Below, piece by piece: positions 33,045-45,400 of a DNA stretch of 64,000 nucleotides (position 1 is its first letter; every line of letters starts with the position of its first letter). The notes under the pieces were generated by a model. The model searched no databases and had not been told where the DNA came from. It was given only the letters and a program-made list of their open reading frames with translations. The DNA is from Nymphaea colorata (lineage: Eukaryota; Streptophyta; Magnoliopsida; Nymphaeales; Nymphaeaceae), in NCBI RefSeq assembly GCF_008831285.2, contig NC_045140.1:1715528-1779527 (forward strand), in the 5' to 3' direction. A program made the translations under genes and the position numbers.

Positions 33045-34269
33045 GGTTCCATGGTTAGTTGTCCATTTACCTCTATGGCGAAACCTTTGAGTTAAAAAAC
33101 TCTCTGTAAGTCTCCAAATCACTCAATCTCCAAGAAGAACACGAAAACTAATACAACAAAACGGCAGATCTAGTTAAAACTTAATATAAGATTTAAGAAT
33201 TTGCGCCCTTAGCGTTTCGTTTTTTTTGTCATCCCTGTGGCAGAGTCATCGTATATGAGGAAAAGGGCATTAACAGGCCATGCTAAATATTTCCGCAGAT
33301 GACCGATTGCAGACGTCAACTTCTTTGTACAAGTTGTTGACAGAAAGAACAAGCAGCAGGTAGCTAACCAGTTTCAACTTTATGTATTGCAAAAAGAATC
33401 AACTCTATGTATTGCAAAAAGGAAAGGATGGAAAGGTGACTAAGACATTGATATGCAAGTTAAAGTATAGTAAGGGTGTTTCTTCAAGAAAGCTTGGTAT
33501 CCTAAGAGGATGGAGAAACAGTGAGAGCTTTCAATTTAAGTTTGGTAGTAGAAAGAAATATTTTTTCTAACCTTGCAAGCTGGGGCCTTTTATGCCTAAA
33601 AAAAGAAGGACACAAGGTCACCAAAATTTGCATACGTTCATGCATCATTTTAATTTTAGATTTTGCATTGACCATCCTTTTTAAGTTTTAAAGAGCATGA
33701 AGCAGGGGCACAATCAATAATTTTGGTAAAAGGACATTGATTATATAATTTTAAACTTTTAAGAGACATCTAAACATAAATTAGAAAAGCCACTATAATA
33801 AAAATTAACCATATTTGTGCACTTATGTGGGCAATTGCCCACACCATGGTCACGGAAGGAGGTGCAAACCTTAGTAGTGGATGACTGAAGGCTCACCATA
33901 CTGGCCTGTTTTTGGTCAAGTGGGGTGGCAGACCGCAGGGCTCAAGATGGTGGAGAAGAGGGAGAGGTGATAGATAGGCGCTTCAGCAGTGACCGACAGG
34001 TACCGGCTGGTCGCTTTCCGGTTTCCGTAGGGGATCACGAGGGTTTCCCGCTCAGAGAGAGAGAGAGAGAGGTGTGGTGAAGAACCCTAGACTCGGTGAG
34101 TGGCCAACCGTTGGCGCCTAGGAGTGAACGACGTTGCTTCAGTGGGGAGTAAAGACAGCAACGAAAGAGAGAGAGAGAGAGGGAGAGAGAAAGAATAACA
34201 AAGAAGAAAAAAAAGAGAGAGAAAAGAATAAGATAATTATTAAGGAGTTAATAAGAAGACATTTATTTT

Positions 34270-34711
34270 GGGGGGAAGATTGTTAGGCATGGCACGGAAT
34301 TCGAAGGGAGTATTTAATTTAAATTTAGAAGGGAGAAGGGTGGTAATAAGTAGAGGGGACGGCCCATTTGCCTTGGAGAAATCGGCGGGTGCGCCCGTGC
34401 CTCCTCGGATTGGAACGCTACGTGAATATTGCCATGCACCCGGGTCGAGAACCATATCTATTGTTTATTTCTTCTTTATATATTATAATAACTCTATCTC
34501 TCCCTTATTTAGTAATGTGCACTAAGACTGGTTTACTCATTCTAAGATTTTCCGGTGAAAATTGTGCTCCGGTAAGCGTGCCCTCCACATGCGGACGGCG
34601 CTTCCCTTCATTACCATGTAGACGCTGTAACCAGTTTGTAACAGGAGGGAGAGAGCTTCATCTTCTTCATTCTCTATTAAATAAAGGCATGAAGAAAAAA
34701 AGAAGAAAACA
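34270..34711 (+). mobile_element. Candidate LTR retrotransposon 3' end: polypurine tract and LTR
   Basis: GGGGGGAAGA (34270-34279), preceded by a long purine-rich stretch from about 34140, looks like a polypurine tract. The LTR candidate begins TGTTAGGCATGG at 34281 and could end at AACA (34711), giving TGTT...AACA terminal inversion. Inside are a TATATATTATAATAAC promoter-like block (34475-34495) and TTAAATAAAGG (34676-34686), a possible polyadenylation signal. No matching 5' LTR was found in the window. This is inferred from structure only. Confidence 0.45.
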
Positions 34712-34753
34712 CATCAAAATGATTATAATTGATCATTGGTTCTCTTTTTTCAT

Positions 34754-34777
34754 TATATATATATATATATATATATA
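34754..34777. repeat. (TA)n microsatellite
   Basis: 24 bp of TA, about 40 bases after the putative LTR end. Confidence 0.95.
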
Positions 34778-35129
34778 GTAATTGGTAGGTCAAAGGTCAT
34801 TACGTCGAGGACCGAAACTAGACCACTCAAAATTGATTCATGAAATCCCTTTTTGTACAATCAGACCACATAGATATGATCTTAGGAATGTTTTGATGAG
34901 AATCATTGACTAAGTTAGTGATTTTATTTTTGAGTTGAACATGTTCCTTTTTTGTACAATCAGACCACATACAAATCAATGATCTCCTTCAAAACACCTT
35001 GAATTAGGATATATTTAATGTTGAATTAGTATTTTTAAACACATTAGAATGTTAACATATTGTTTAAATAATTTCTTACATGAATTTGAGAAGTGTGGAT
35101 TTTATCCCTACTTAAGTGGTCTGGGATGG

Positions 35130-35164
35130 ACACACACACACAGATATATATATATATATATATA
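35130..35164. repeat. Compound (CA)n(TA)n microsatellite
   Basis: ACACACACACACA then a G and a TA run. The same CA or GT to TA arrangement occurs at 38296-38380 and 63799-63837. Confidence 0.95.
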
Positions 35165-35772
35165 GAACTTACATGTATTTTTTCGATCAAATGTCATTCC
35201 TTTATTCCAATGACCATGTCTTTATCTCTCTATTCGAAGCTTAAGAATCGAAAGACAGGAACCATGTCCTTTAATTGTGCCTACGAGGTTTTAAATGGGC
35301 CGGTTCAAAAATCAACAGCCTGAATTTCTTTCGCAAGTTCAATGTCGATGTTAATGTCTAAAAAGCACAAGTCCTTTATGTTAATTCCTACCTCTTTAAA
35401 CATGAAGATCACCTCCAAAAATATGCCATCCAAAAATTCGGGTTTCCCATTTCTCTCATGCTTGAACGCCGGCTGCCGTGAAATATTGTGTGCCGTCTAT
35501 GCATATAATATATAACTGATGTGCTTTTCATGTGGATCTATACTGCTTTAATGAAATGCGGAACATAAAATTTATGAATTTTACTTAGAATACTGATCAG
35601 TAATCAAAGTTTTCTAAAGAATCACATCATGGGGCTCTTGAGTCACACAGAAATACAAGTCTACTTAATTAACATCCAGCACATTTTCTCAACCGTGTTA
35701 TTTAATTTTTCAGAAAACTACTTATGAATTGCTATTAGCTAGCTTTTAACATAGGTTGCAGAATAGAATGAT

Positions 35773-35775
<3 letters not shown>

Positions 35776-35803
<28 letters not shown>
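35776..35803. repeat. (CT)n microsatellite
   Basis: 28 bp of CT in gene-free sequence. It is the only long pure CT array here without an adjoining TA run. Confidence 0.97.
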
Positions 35804-35806
<3 letters not shown>

Positions 35807-36161
35807 TATGTAGATACTAAAGGACAAACTGCTCTTTAATGTACAAATCTGTCGCAAAAGTGTGGAAGAGTACTGTAATTTATTACTAAGATACTGACAA
35901 AAGAAGGCACTTATCAATTTCCATGGAGTCTTTTTGTATATGCACGTGCAGCGCTCTCTCTGACCAGTCAAAAGGAGATAAACTATGATGGTGGCGCTAA
36001 GTTATTGCTCTCAGAGTAGGTGGTGTAGCTTAGGCATTAAAAGAAATACTGTGAACAGTGGCAAAGATGCATAATGGAATAACAAGAAACTGCATCTGCA
36101 AGAAAGAAGCAAGCTATCATCATACAGCTGCAACCTAGAAAGAGAGAAGCAAATGACAGAT

Positions 36162-36163
<2 letters not shown>

Positions 36164-36249
<86 letters not shown>
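36164..36249. repeat. Compound (TA)n(GA)n microsatellite
   Basis: TA array to 36229 followed directly by a GA array to 36249. It is the reverse-complement arrangement of the array at 37511-37613. Confidence 0.97.
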
Positions 36250-37505
36250 TGAGGGATGTTTTAGATGAATGTGGGATTTGATGGAGCGACGGTTTGTTTA
36301 ATGGTCATGCCTGTGTATGGCACTCTCTGCAGTCCATTCATATGTAGATGCTAGTAAGCCGAAAGCTAGCTCCTCTAGATCCTCCTCGGTTGCGTACCTT
36401 TTCCACTTCATTATGTGGGAAACCCAGGCCTCTTAACTTTATTTATGTGTCCATTTACTTATTGATTTGACTCCTGAGAAAAGCAAATTTTTTCTTTTTG
36501 TTTACATGGGCATAGCAGCTTTGACTTGAATTCACCTCCATTGCCTTACAGTTCTAGAAAATTGTTATTGTTCTTGTCAATTACTCTCGATTCGGTAGCC
36601 AAAAGTTGATTTATTGATTCCAAAGCCTAGGTTGATTCCCACGCACGCATGCTCTCTCTCTCCCCCCACGCTCCCTCTTTCTCTCTCTTTCCGCACACAA
36701 GCATGTGCACACGCAAAAACATACACACGGAGTTTAGCAAGCAAAAGTGCCACCTACCCACATGCATGCAATACCATACCACCAGGATGCGCCAGATTTT
36801 TGAGTGTTCATGCTCATGCTTTAGTAGGAATATGCGGTGGCATTCATGTTCTGCTGTACATTATGCTATAAGCATAATTTTGAATAACTTTCAAAAAGAA
36901 CGGCGTCTGTGTACGTGTCGTGACATGAGTAAAACAGCGGCGATCGCTTGCGACACTGAAGCTGTTGAATAGTTGGCCTCCTTAGCATTTCTAGGGAACA
37001 AGCTGCCGCGCTCTGTTGTTTGGCAAAAGGAACTTCGTCGGCAAATAAGTTATTAACGGTGGGATACAGCGTCGATTGTGATCTTGAATGGAGGTTCTAC
37101 AGTGACGGTAGCTTTATCGTTCCCAATAAACATCATCTACGCAAGAGTAATCGCCATTTCATCGTGGCTGTGATAATCCATAGCGACCGCAGTGACAAAG
37201 TTATCACTGATCAGGGGCAGTGCCAAAATTGTTTTTTTTTTTTTTCATGAATCATTAAGCATATCGTTAACAAATTTTCAATTGGTCATAAGGCAAATAT
37301 TTGGGTCTCATGGGCATTCTATATAACTCAAGCAAATCCACTCAAATTCAATTACCAATTTAAGCATTCAGAAAAAACCTGTCACTGACTCTTAGTATTT
37401 GCCATTGCGTCTTGTGGACGCTACTTTTTCTTTTCTCTTGTGGTGACGTGCGTTCATGCATATACATGCATGCATGAATGCCATTCTCATGCAGAATTTC
37501 TCCAC

Positions 37506-37614
<109 letters not shown>

Positions 37615-38295
37615 CCCTTGAAAAATAGCTGGCTTTTTCTCTCTTCTTGTTGGGTCAAAACCATTAAGTATGTACTTTTTTCACATACTCATTGATCTCA
37701 CGACCTGTTCATTTAACGTTCGATTATGCAAATCCTACAAGAACAAGGAACTTGAAATCTTCACACACCAAATATTTTCTAGTGTGTCAGTGAATCTTCG
37801 TCGCATTAAAAAAAAAGATGCACATCACTATGTATATAAGAAATGTTTAACCTAATACATGCTCTTTTTAAGCACATTCAAGTATTTCCGCAGGGGCACA
37901 CCAAAAGGATTGATTTCTTTATATATATATATATAGCGGGACGCATCCCATTTCTCAATAGATCGGGACAAGTTTTTTATGTGGCTTTATGTCGTTTTCT
38001 TACTTATTATAACCTTGTAGATATGATAGCAGAGTATGATATTGCAATAAATTTAGTATCGTAATATATATAATTGATGCATTTCATGCGAAAACGTGCA
38101 CTTCAAGCAAACAAAAAAGAAACTGTAACACCAAACAATACGATAGTTAAAAATTAAATTGTTTATTTGTACAATTAAATCTAACTAAAGAATGATTCAT
38201 AAAAAGTAAGCAATGTTAAAATACGACTAACTGTGCGTTCAGATCAAGGCAAAAACATGTTGAAAAAATCATTTTTGTATGTTTGAGTTTCTATA

Positions 38296-38380
<85 letters not shown>
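38296..38380. repeat. Compound (GT)n(AT)n microsatellite
   Basis: GT array to about 38314, then an AT array to 38380, immediately followed by foldback copy B. Confidence 0.97.
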
Positions 38381-38383
<3 letters not shown>

Positions 38384-38626
38384 AACTGAACGGTAACTCT
38401 CACTCACTATCCAAAGTCACTCATCTCACTCATAAAAGCCGTTCAATATATCTTAATAGATAGCTAAAAAAAAACAGAGAGAAAAACAAGCGATGGACAT
38501 TTTTGTTATGTAATATCAATTCATATATTTTTTTTCATTTTTTTCTCTCAATTGTCCATGAACCAAATGACCTTCATAATTGAGCTATAGAACTCTGGAT
38601 AACCAGAGTTTCATATATAAAAGATT
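38381..38626. mobile_element. Foldback MITE-like element, copy B
   Basis: A-rich arm AACAGAGAGAAAAAC and T-rich arm TTTTTTTCTCTC flank the shared core at 38493-38526 (ATGGACATTTTTG, then TTATGTAATATC). It starts exactly where the (GT)n(AT)n array ends. The right boundary is uncertain; a small palindrome CTCTGGATAACCAGAG lies at 38592-38607. Confidence 0.6.
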
Positions 38627-39284
38627 CATGAACATTTGACGAACCTAACAGTATAAATGCAATCAAATTGTATGCATCTGTTTGTATGTCATTGGCTCGC
38701 CGTTCGGTTTTGTGGCTGGATCCTAGCTGTTTTTTGACGAATCGAATCGCATAAATGCAATCCAATGATCGAAAATTAAAGAAAGCACTGAAAACCGGGT
38801 GTAATATATTAGATATTATTAAATCAACAAGATAGGCAATGTAGACTGGCCATATAATAAAATTTGATATATACATCAAACTTTTGTGATTTTTTTCTGG
38901 TATATAAATTCAGAGGATCCGATCAAATCCATGCATCTGTTGAGAGGGTTTGTAATATACAACGTAAATGACTTTTATGCCCCCTTTATAATTAAATTTT
39001 TACATATGAGTACCCTTGAGTATTGTCTTGAAAATCTGGTTTGGCCATTCGATGACAGATAAAAATCTACCAGCTACCAGATATTGCCATATGATCATAA
39101 TTTTAAAAATTGTCGACGGTACATATATACGCAACATGAATTTCTCCTAGCATCCGAATACTTCGGCCTCACATATATCAATTTCTTTTGCCGTCTAGAT
39201 ACTTTGGCCTCTCACTTGCGGCTCAATGTGTATGAGTGTGTGTATGAAGCCGGAGAAACCGAACAGCTGAAGGATTTTAGCTTT

Positions 39285-39325
<41 letters not shown>

Positions 39326-39553
39326 CTCCCAAGGATTTCAGCTTTCATATATAAATGAGGACTTTAGCTGTTCAAAGTGATCCAACTCATAAAAACAGTT
39401 TGATTCATCCTGATAAATAATTGAAAGAAAAAAATGTATGAATTAATACTAGATAACAAAAATGTCCATAATTTTTTTCTCTCCTTTTTTCTTTAAAATC
39501 ATGATGATTTAAACGGCCTTCATGACTGTGTGACTATAAATAACTACAACACC

Positions 39554-39587
<34 letters not shown>
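39285..39587. mobile_element. Foldback MITE-like element, copy C, between two (TA)n arrays
   Basis: A (TA)n array at about 39294-39323 and another at 39555-39587 bracket a segment of about 230 bp. The conserved core is in reverse orientation at 39434-39469 (ATTAATACTAGATAAC, then AAAAATGTCCAT). An A-rich arm before it (TTGAAAGAAAAAAA) faces a T-rich arm after it (TTTTTTTCTCTCC). Confidence 0.6.
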
Positions 39588-39588
<1 letters not shown>

Positions 39589-42230
39589 TTGTGGTGTAAT
39601 GCTCCTAACTTATTCTCTGAACCTCCATGGTTGAAAAGGTTATTCAAAAGAATCACGTGCCCTACCACCCCTCCTTCTCTCCATCCCAAATGATCAATAT
39701 CGAAAACGATGAGCGCGCCTCCCCCCATCCACACCCAGCAATCCATCGGCAACAGGTAGCATGCAGCAGCTTCACAGCCCTTTTGTGCACCTACCATCTT
39801 CCTTACAAAACAAGATCATGTTTTAGCGCATCAATAAAATTAAACTCGGCCTGCTGTTTTTGGAGTCCCAAGAAGCTTCCCCTCACGAGCGGCGTTGCAG
39901 TCTCACCTGGTCTTGGACACCCTTCAACCCAACACCCGACCTCCTCTCACCCTTCCATTCTTCCTTCCCCCCAAGGCGCCCCACCTCCCCTGACGCCTCA
40001 ATCTTAAGCGACGGTAGCTTGCCTGTCTGTTCCGCTCATTGAGATACTCCATGCAACAACAATCATGGCCTCCAACTTGTTGGCTCTCCAAACTAACCAA
40101 CTTATCGGTTTCTGAATTCCCTGCTTGTGCTTCTCATAATGCCATCGACGCCACTTGAATCAAAGAAACTTAATTGCCACCGGATCTTCTTGGATTTTCT
40201 ATTCAAGTACATCGATCTTTGAAAAAAAAAAATGGTGGGGGTTTTAATTTAATTAAGACTACTGGCTACCTACAAGATTTGATTTTCATACTCTTCTGGC
40301 CTTTTAGCGCTTCTTCTTCTTGTTTATAACGCGATCGACTTGATAGAGGTGGGCGGTGATATCTTTTTTTGCTGGAAAAAGGTTCATGGAACTCCTGGAA
40401 TCTTTTGGAAACTCCCATTTGGGTAGTCTTTTATGCTGTTCTGGTTCAGTTTTAATTTGGGTGCCTTTGGGATCTTAGTTTCCTGTACAGACTGTAATCT
40501 ATAGAACAGTAACGATAATACTGATACTTCTAAAAAATGCTTTCAGAGAGAACAGATCATTTTGCTTTGCTTCTTTTTCACCTTCGAGGAATGGAAAAAG
40601 CTTGGAAATTTTTACTTTTGCAAGAAGGGGATGTCCAAAGGTTAGATTGGGTTGAACCGGAGCATTTAAATATAATTTTTTGGGAGAATAGGAGGGTTAT
40701 CTCACTGCCTGAACAGAACCAAAGTCCCCTCCTTCCTGTTGGCCACAAGGTCTAGAACTCCATCGGTACAAGCAGTGAGAGATCTCCCCATGCCTCAACT
40801 CTTACATAGAATGACAATCTAGTCTATATTTTGTCATGCCTCTGGAATCTATCTGACTACAGAAATCCAAGTTTCTGTTCAGATTTTGTGGACGAAGATA
40901 AGATGAACGTACATATAAACACAAATGGTTGCGTAATATTGCCAGTTAAGCTCCATCTTCTTCATCCCACCACCAGTCCTATGCCTGACATTATTTTAAG
41001 TTGTCTAAGGAAACCAATTTGACCAGGATACAAGACTGAAAGCACAGATGGAATTTCAAGTTCCCCAAAAGAACTTTTAGAGCTCTGCTTTGATATTTCA
41101 CATTGAATTGAATGGCGTATAAGGGTAAAGAAAATAAAAGCAAAAAAAAAAAAAAATGGAAAGAAGAAGAAGTTGTGTAATGTTTATTTAGAGTACTTTG
41201 CCCTTTGGATTACGTCCTCGCATCTTGTTGATTGTTCCCATGTTGACCGACTGCCAACTCGGAGGCCTCACGTGACATCCCTCCTTTCTTTAAACTCACA
41301 TATTGAATGAAGCAAAGGACAAGCGGGGAGTTCTTCGATACGTGGAATAAAGTGGTGTGACTCGGTACAAGAGATTGCATGCTCTTATTTTAATTCAAAA
41401 ACTTTGTACCCATTCATCCCTCCTCTCATCTTCCCTATACTTGATCTCTTTAATTTTCTACCCATCTTTCTCTCTCTTAAATATATATATTATCCGTGTT
41501 TGTGTTACTGGTATTGTTTATATGGGCATTGGCCTTTTTCACAGACTCCTTCATTGGTTTGGGTTCTGATGGTACAGTTGAACTAATGGAAGCACGTGTG
41601 GAAGGAAGAGACTGACAGGAGGTCTGGCACACACGAGACCAGAATATCCATGTCATGTTTGCACAATGAGGAAAGAAGCATTGTTTTCAATAAATGGAGA
41701 AAAGCGCATAAAATGATAGGGGAAAGTAACAAAGAAGCACGGTTTTGGCATTTGAGCTGGGTGCTGAGCTTTCACATATCAAGGATGATACTCTGCCACG
41801 GCTGCCATGCATTCGGTTCGATGACTCTGCAATTCGAAGTCTTCGGCTTCCATTAATTCTTACCGAGGTTGTTCAATCGCAGTTGTGCGGTTTCGTAACC
41901 AGCTGCTGCTTGTATTTAAGTTAGATATTATTTTCTCTTACATGACTATAAAGAAGATTTGCTACACACAAATGGGTCCACTTTCTTGGGACGTGATCAT
42001 ACTCTATGTTGGAGAAAAGAAGTAGGGCCAAACTCAAGATAGGTGGTTGCTATGAATGGACAGAAGTTCTTAGGTGGTCAGTATTAGTATTGGTTTTGAA
42101 CTCGTAAAATGACAACTTATTGTACTACAAAAAAAAAAGGTTATCACCACGCATTGAAAGCAAACTTAATACCTTAAAGGGATGCGTGAAAGGGTAAAAG
42201 CTTCAGTTCTCAAACAAGGATAGGGATGTG

Positions 42231-42304
42231 TGATGAAATATTCTTTTATTAACCGGGTGGAGCTATATGATGAAATATTCTTTTATTAACCGGGTGGAGC
42301 TATA
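42231..42304. repeat. Perfect 37-bp tandem duplication
   Basis: Unit 42231-42267 repeated at 42268-42304, identical, beginning TGATGAAATATTC and ending GGTGGAGCTATA. The second copy runs straight into a member of the GGGGCNGAGCC-ended family, so the duplication covers that element's left end. Confidence 0.95.
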
Positions 42305-42475
42305 GGGCTTACATGGGCCCTGGCTCCGTCTCAAAAAAATTTACATGTAAATTTTAAAAAACTTTACTTGTTCTGTATAAAAAAATTTTGAAAAATGATA
42401 TTTTAGCTTTAGTTAAAATTTAAAAACTTTAATTCGGCTTGCCTCATGAAAAATTGCTGCCTTCATCCCTATTAC
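42292..42475 (+). mobile_element. Short non-autonomous element, dispersed family copy 2
   Basis: Left end GGGTGGAGCTATAGGG, then GGCTCCGTCTC and an AT-rich body with AAAAAATTTTGAAAAATGAT, then TAATTCGGCTTGCCTCATG and GCCTTCATCCC. The body matches the 28537 copy block by block. Confidence 0.6.
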
Positions 42476-45400
42476 TAACCCAAAAGTAAAAGAGTCTTAA
42501 ACTTCAATCTTCAATCTAGGGAAGTTTGACCTCAACGCTGTAGTAATACCCCCCCTAGGGTCTGATCACTAGTACTTCCGCTACCTCTTACCTATGATCT
42601 CATGCTTCCATGAGTGCTTAATTGTTTATATGAAAATTTTATAATGGAAAAGTAGCAATTGCATTAATCTAGTGAGATTTTGTGTGCGTATCTGTGTGTA
42701 TAAGCACACTCGATCCTAATGCTTTACAATCTTGACTTTTATTTTGTCTGTGTTTCCGTCTAAAATGTTACTTGATAGGGGTAATGGATGCATGATGTGG
42801 GAGATATAAAGATAAATTTAAGTTATCAAGATCTGGAGAAGGTAGGATCTAATTTTTCTGCGTGTGCATGTGTGTAGGACCAATGAAAGAGTAAAAAGAG
42901 GCCTCTTGCCTTGTGTATACCATTTAAGAATGAACAAGTCTCACCTTCAAGAAATCATGTATTCAACCAAGACACCCATAGGCGAGTACGAGAAGCCTTT
43001 TCAAAGGAGAGGGTCATAATTAAGGTGAAATGGAAATTTTTTTACTTCATAAACAATAATAAAGAATCAATCATTTCCTTTGGTACAAGACATTTCGCTA
43101 ATAAGAAGTTGGCCCCGTGCTAGCAGTTATGTTGTGATTCTCTTTTTAACCAATTTCAATTGCCAACATACGTAATAGTGAATGAATTAAACCAAAATCT
43201 TGAATGTCAAAACCGGCCGGAGAAGATGATGTGCCTCTTTCCCAATTTCGATATTTATATAAACAATCGTCTCATAAAGAACGTGCATTTGAATATATAT
43301 ATATATATATATACAGAGAAGACAAATATTATACATATCTGAAAAGAATATAAATTTGTGACATTAGCTAATGTTATTAAACTCTTTCTGGCGCATGCAC
43401 ATTATATGATGCATTTTGTAGTCGGATATAGAGCTAGTAGACCGCCTGATGATACCATCACTAACAAAAGAGTAAGACCACATATATATATATACCTGGC
43501 TGCTTAGTTTTATATCATTAATTTGTAGAATAAAACTGTCACTTCTCCCTGGATCAGTAGTAAACTCTCCAGCGGTCAGACCACCCAACAGGCTAATTAG
43601 GCTAAGGTTAGGCCTGACTGCCACGCCCCCCAAGAACAATACCATGGCTGAAGTTTGGCAGGGTTGGTACGAGGCTTTACGCAAAGTATTTTCACCTAAA
43701 ACCCCACTTATGGCCAATTAGCAAGTTACATATTCAGGTCCCGAACATGAAGTGGGTCTTCGAATGCCTGAATAACTAAAACACCCTTAATAATAATAAT
43801 AATAAAAAAAAAAAGAGGAGGAAGCCTTCTTATAAGGACAGCAATAAGAAAACTGAAGAAGTACCTTTTCTTTATAAAGATGAAAATACCCTTCAAACTG
43901 GTGTTTCATAGGAGGTCGAACACACGAAGCAAGCGTTCTACCCCAAACACCCACCACCCTCTACCCCTGTACTGGTATATGTGGTCGCATATTTTTTTAC
44001 CGTGTTCAAGTTGACAACCTACTTTACCAAGTTATACAGCTGAGCTAAGCCTCTCTTGATTGCCATCTCAAGAGGTGGGAATAGCTTGTTGTTGTACTTG
44101 CCGATCATTATCTTTTATAAAACCTTTGAGCACTTATCATTAATTGTGGTGGTTTATCACCTTCCATATAGAAGGTGTGAGCCGCAGTTTGCAAAGAGGC
44201 AGTGATATCAAAAGTTCTATTAGAAGAATTCAAAATTACATTATGATAACTTGGAAACGATACGAGGCACAGACATCAAACTTGAGCTGGTGACCGGAGT
44301 GCCCCACAACCAACAAATCCTAACTCCGCGGTGTTTTGGGATGAGTCTGTTTTAGATTGGTGCACTGCAACTGTATTAGAGTTAAGTCAGTCCACATGTG
44401 CAGACTCATCGCGTGGCAAGGAAAGGTGGATTGGAACATCCCAAGAGGTAGATCTGATGGCTGGTTATATTAATCATCTTCAAAAAGCTGAGGGATTTGT
44501 ACGTTGCTCTTTGTGATATTGTATATATATATATATATTTATGAAACTGAGACCTGCAATCATATGCTTTGCGTTCATATAAATATAGTAGACGTACTGA
44601 CTCCCGATGTTCGTCATCATCAAGTAAAGTGAGCCTAATCCCTACAAGCTGGCTGATAAACAGGTGAAGATGTTCAAATGCATTTTAGAAAAGCATGATG
44701 CTTCTTCATATAAGTGATCCTGCAATACTCTTCATTTTCTAGAGAATAAATTGATGGACGAAGGTTTGACCAAGATTGGACTATAAGTATATGAAAAATA
44801 ATAAAAAAAAATTATGAGGAATAATGGATTTATAATAATTTTATTATGGCAGCAGACACACGTGCACAATTCTTTTAAAATTCTAAAAAGAAAAAAAAAA
44901 GATGAATATTCACGTAAAGTACATAAGGAAAGGAATTTGTTTAACTGAGGGCCGGCAAACATCATCACCTGTGGTATTTATTTTCAATCAACATTTTGAG
45001 AATTATTTCGACATTTTTTCAATAATTCTTATTCTTGTTTTGCGGGTAATAACCTGATATTTTCAAATTACTGCAAATGGTTTTCGCTTAGATCGATTAG
45101 CTTGTCCCAATGCTGTTCTGCCTTTTTCTCAATGCTGTATACCTCTGATCACATGCCCCTTTTCTGGGCCATAGAACAAAAAGTCTCATCACTTTTTCGC
45201 TAAAGACGCCATGCCCCGATGTGACTTTGGTTTGGTCATTTGGGAATGAAAACGCAATATATTTATTATGTATATGCCTTAGGCAGATTCAATAATCTAC
45301 AAGTATTTACATGAAGGAGTATGTTATTGTTCCGACTAGTGAACAACCCTGCAGTGTCATGGAATTGGCCTAGATCGACCAACTCGAATCAAATCAAAAT

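Noticed and set aside
29359-34711. One 5.3-kb retrotransposon from the Copia primer site to the LTR at 34281
   Set aside because: The bases before the primer site do not resemble the 34281-34711 block, as a 5' LTR should, and no pol domains lie between.
39084-39380. ORFs made of Ile-Tyr repeats (also at 37440 and 39555)
   Set aside because: Translation of (TA)n arrays, not genes.
43364-43717. 117-codon minus-strand ORF
   Set aside because: The middle looks coding-like, but I cannot match it to any family, and its 3' part runs through TA-rich repeat sequence.
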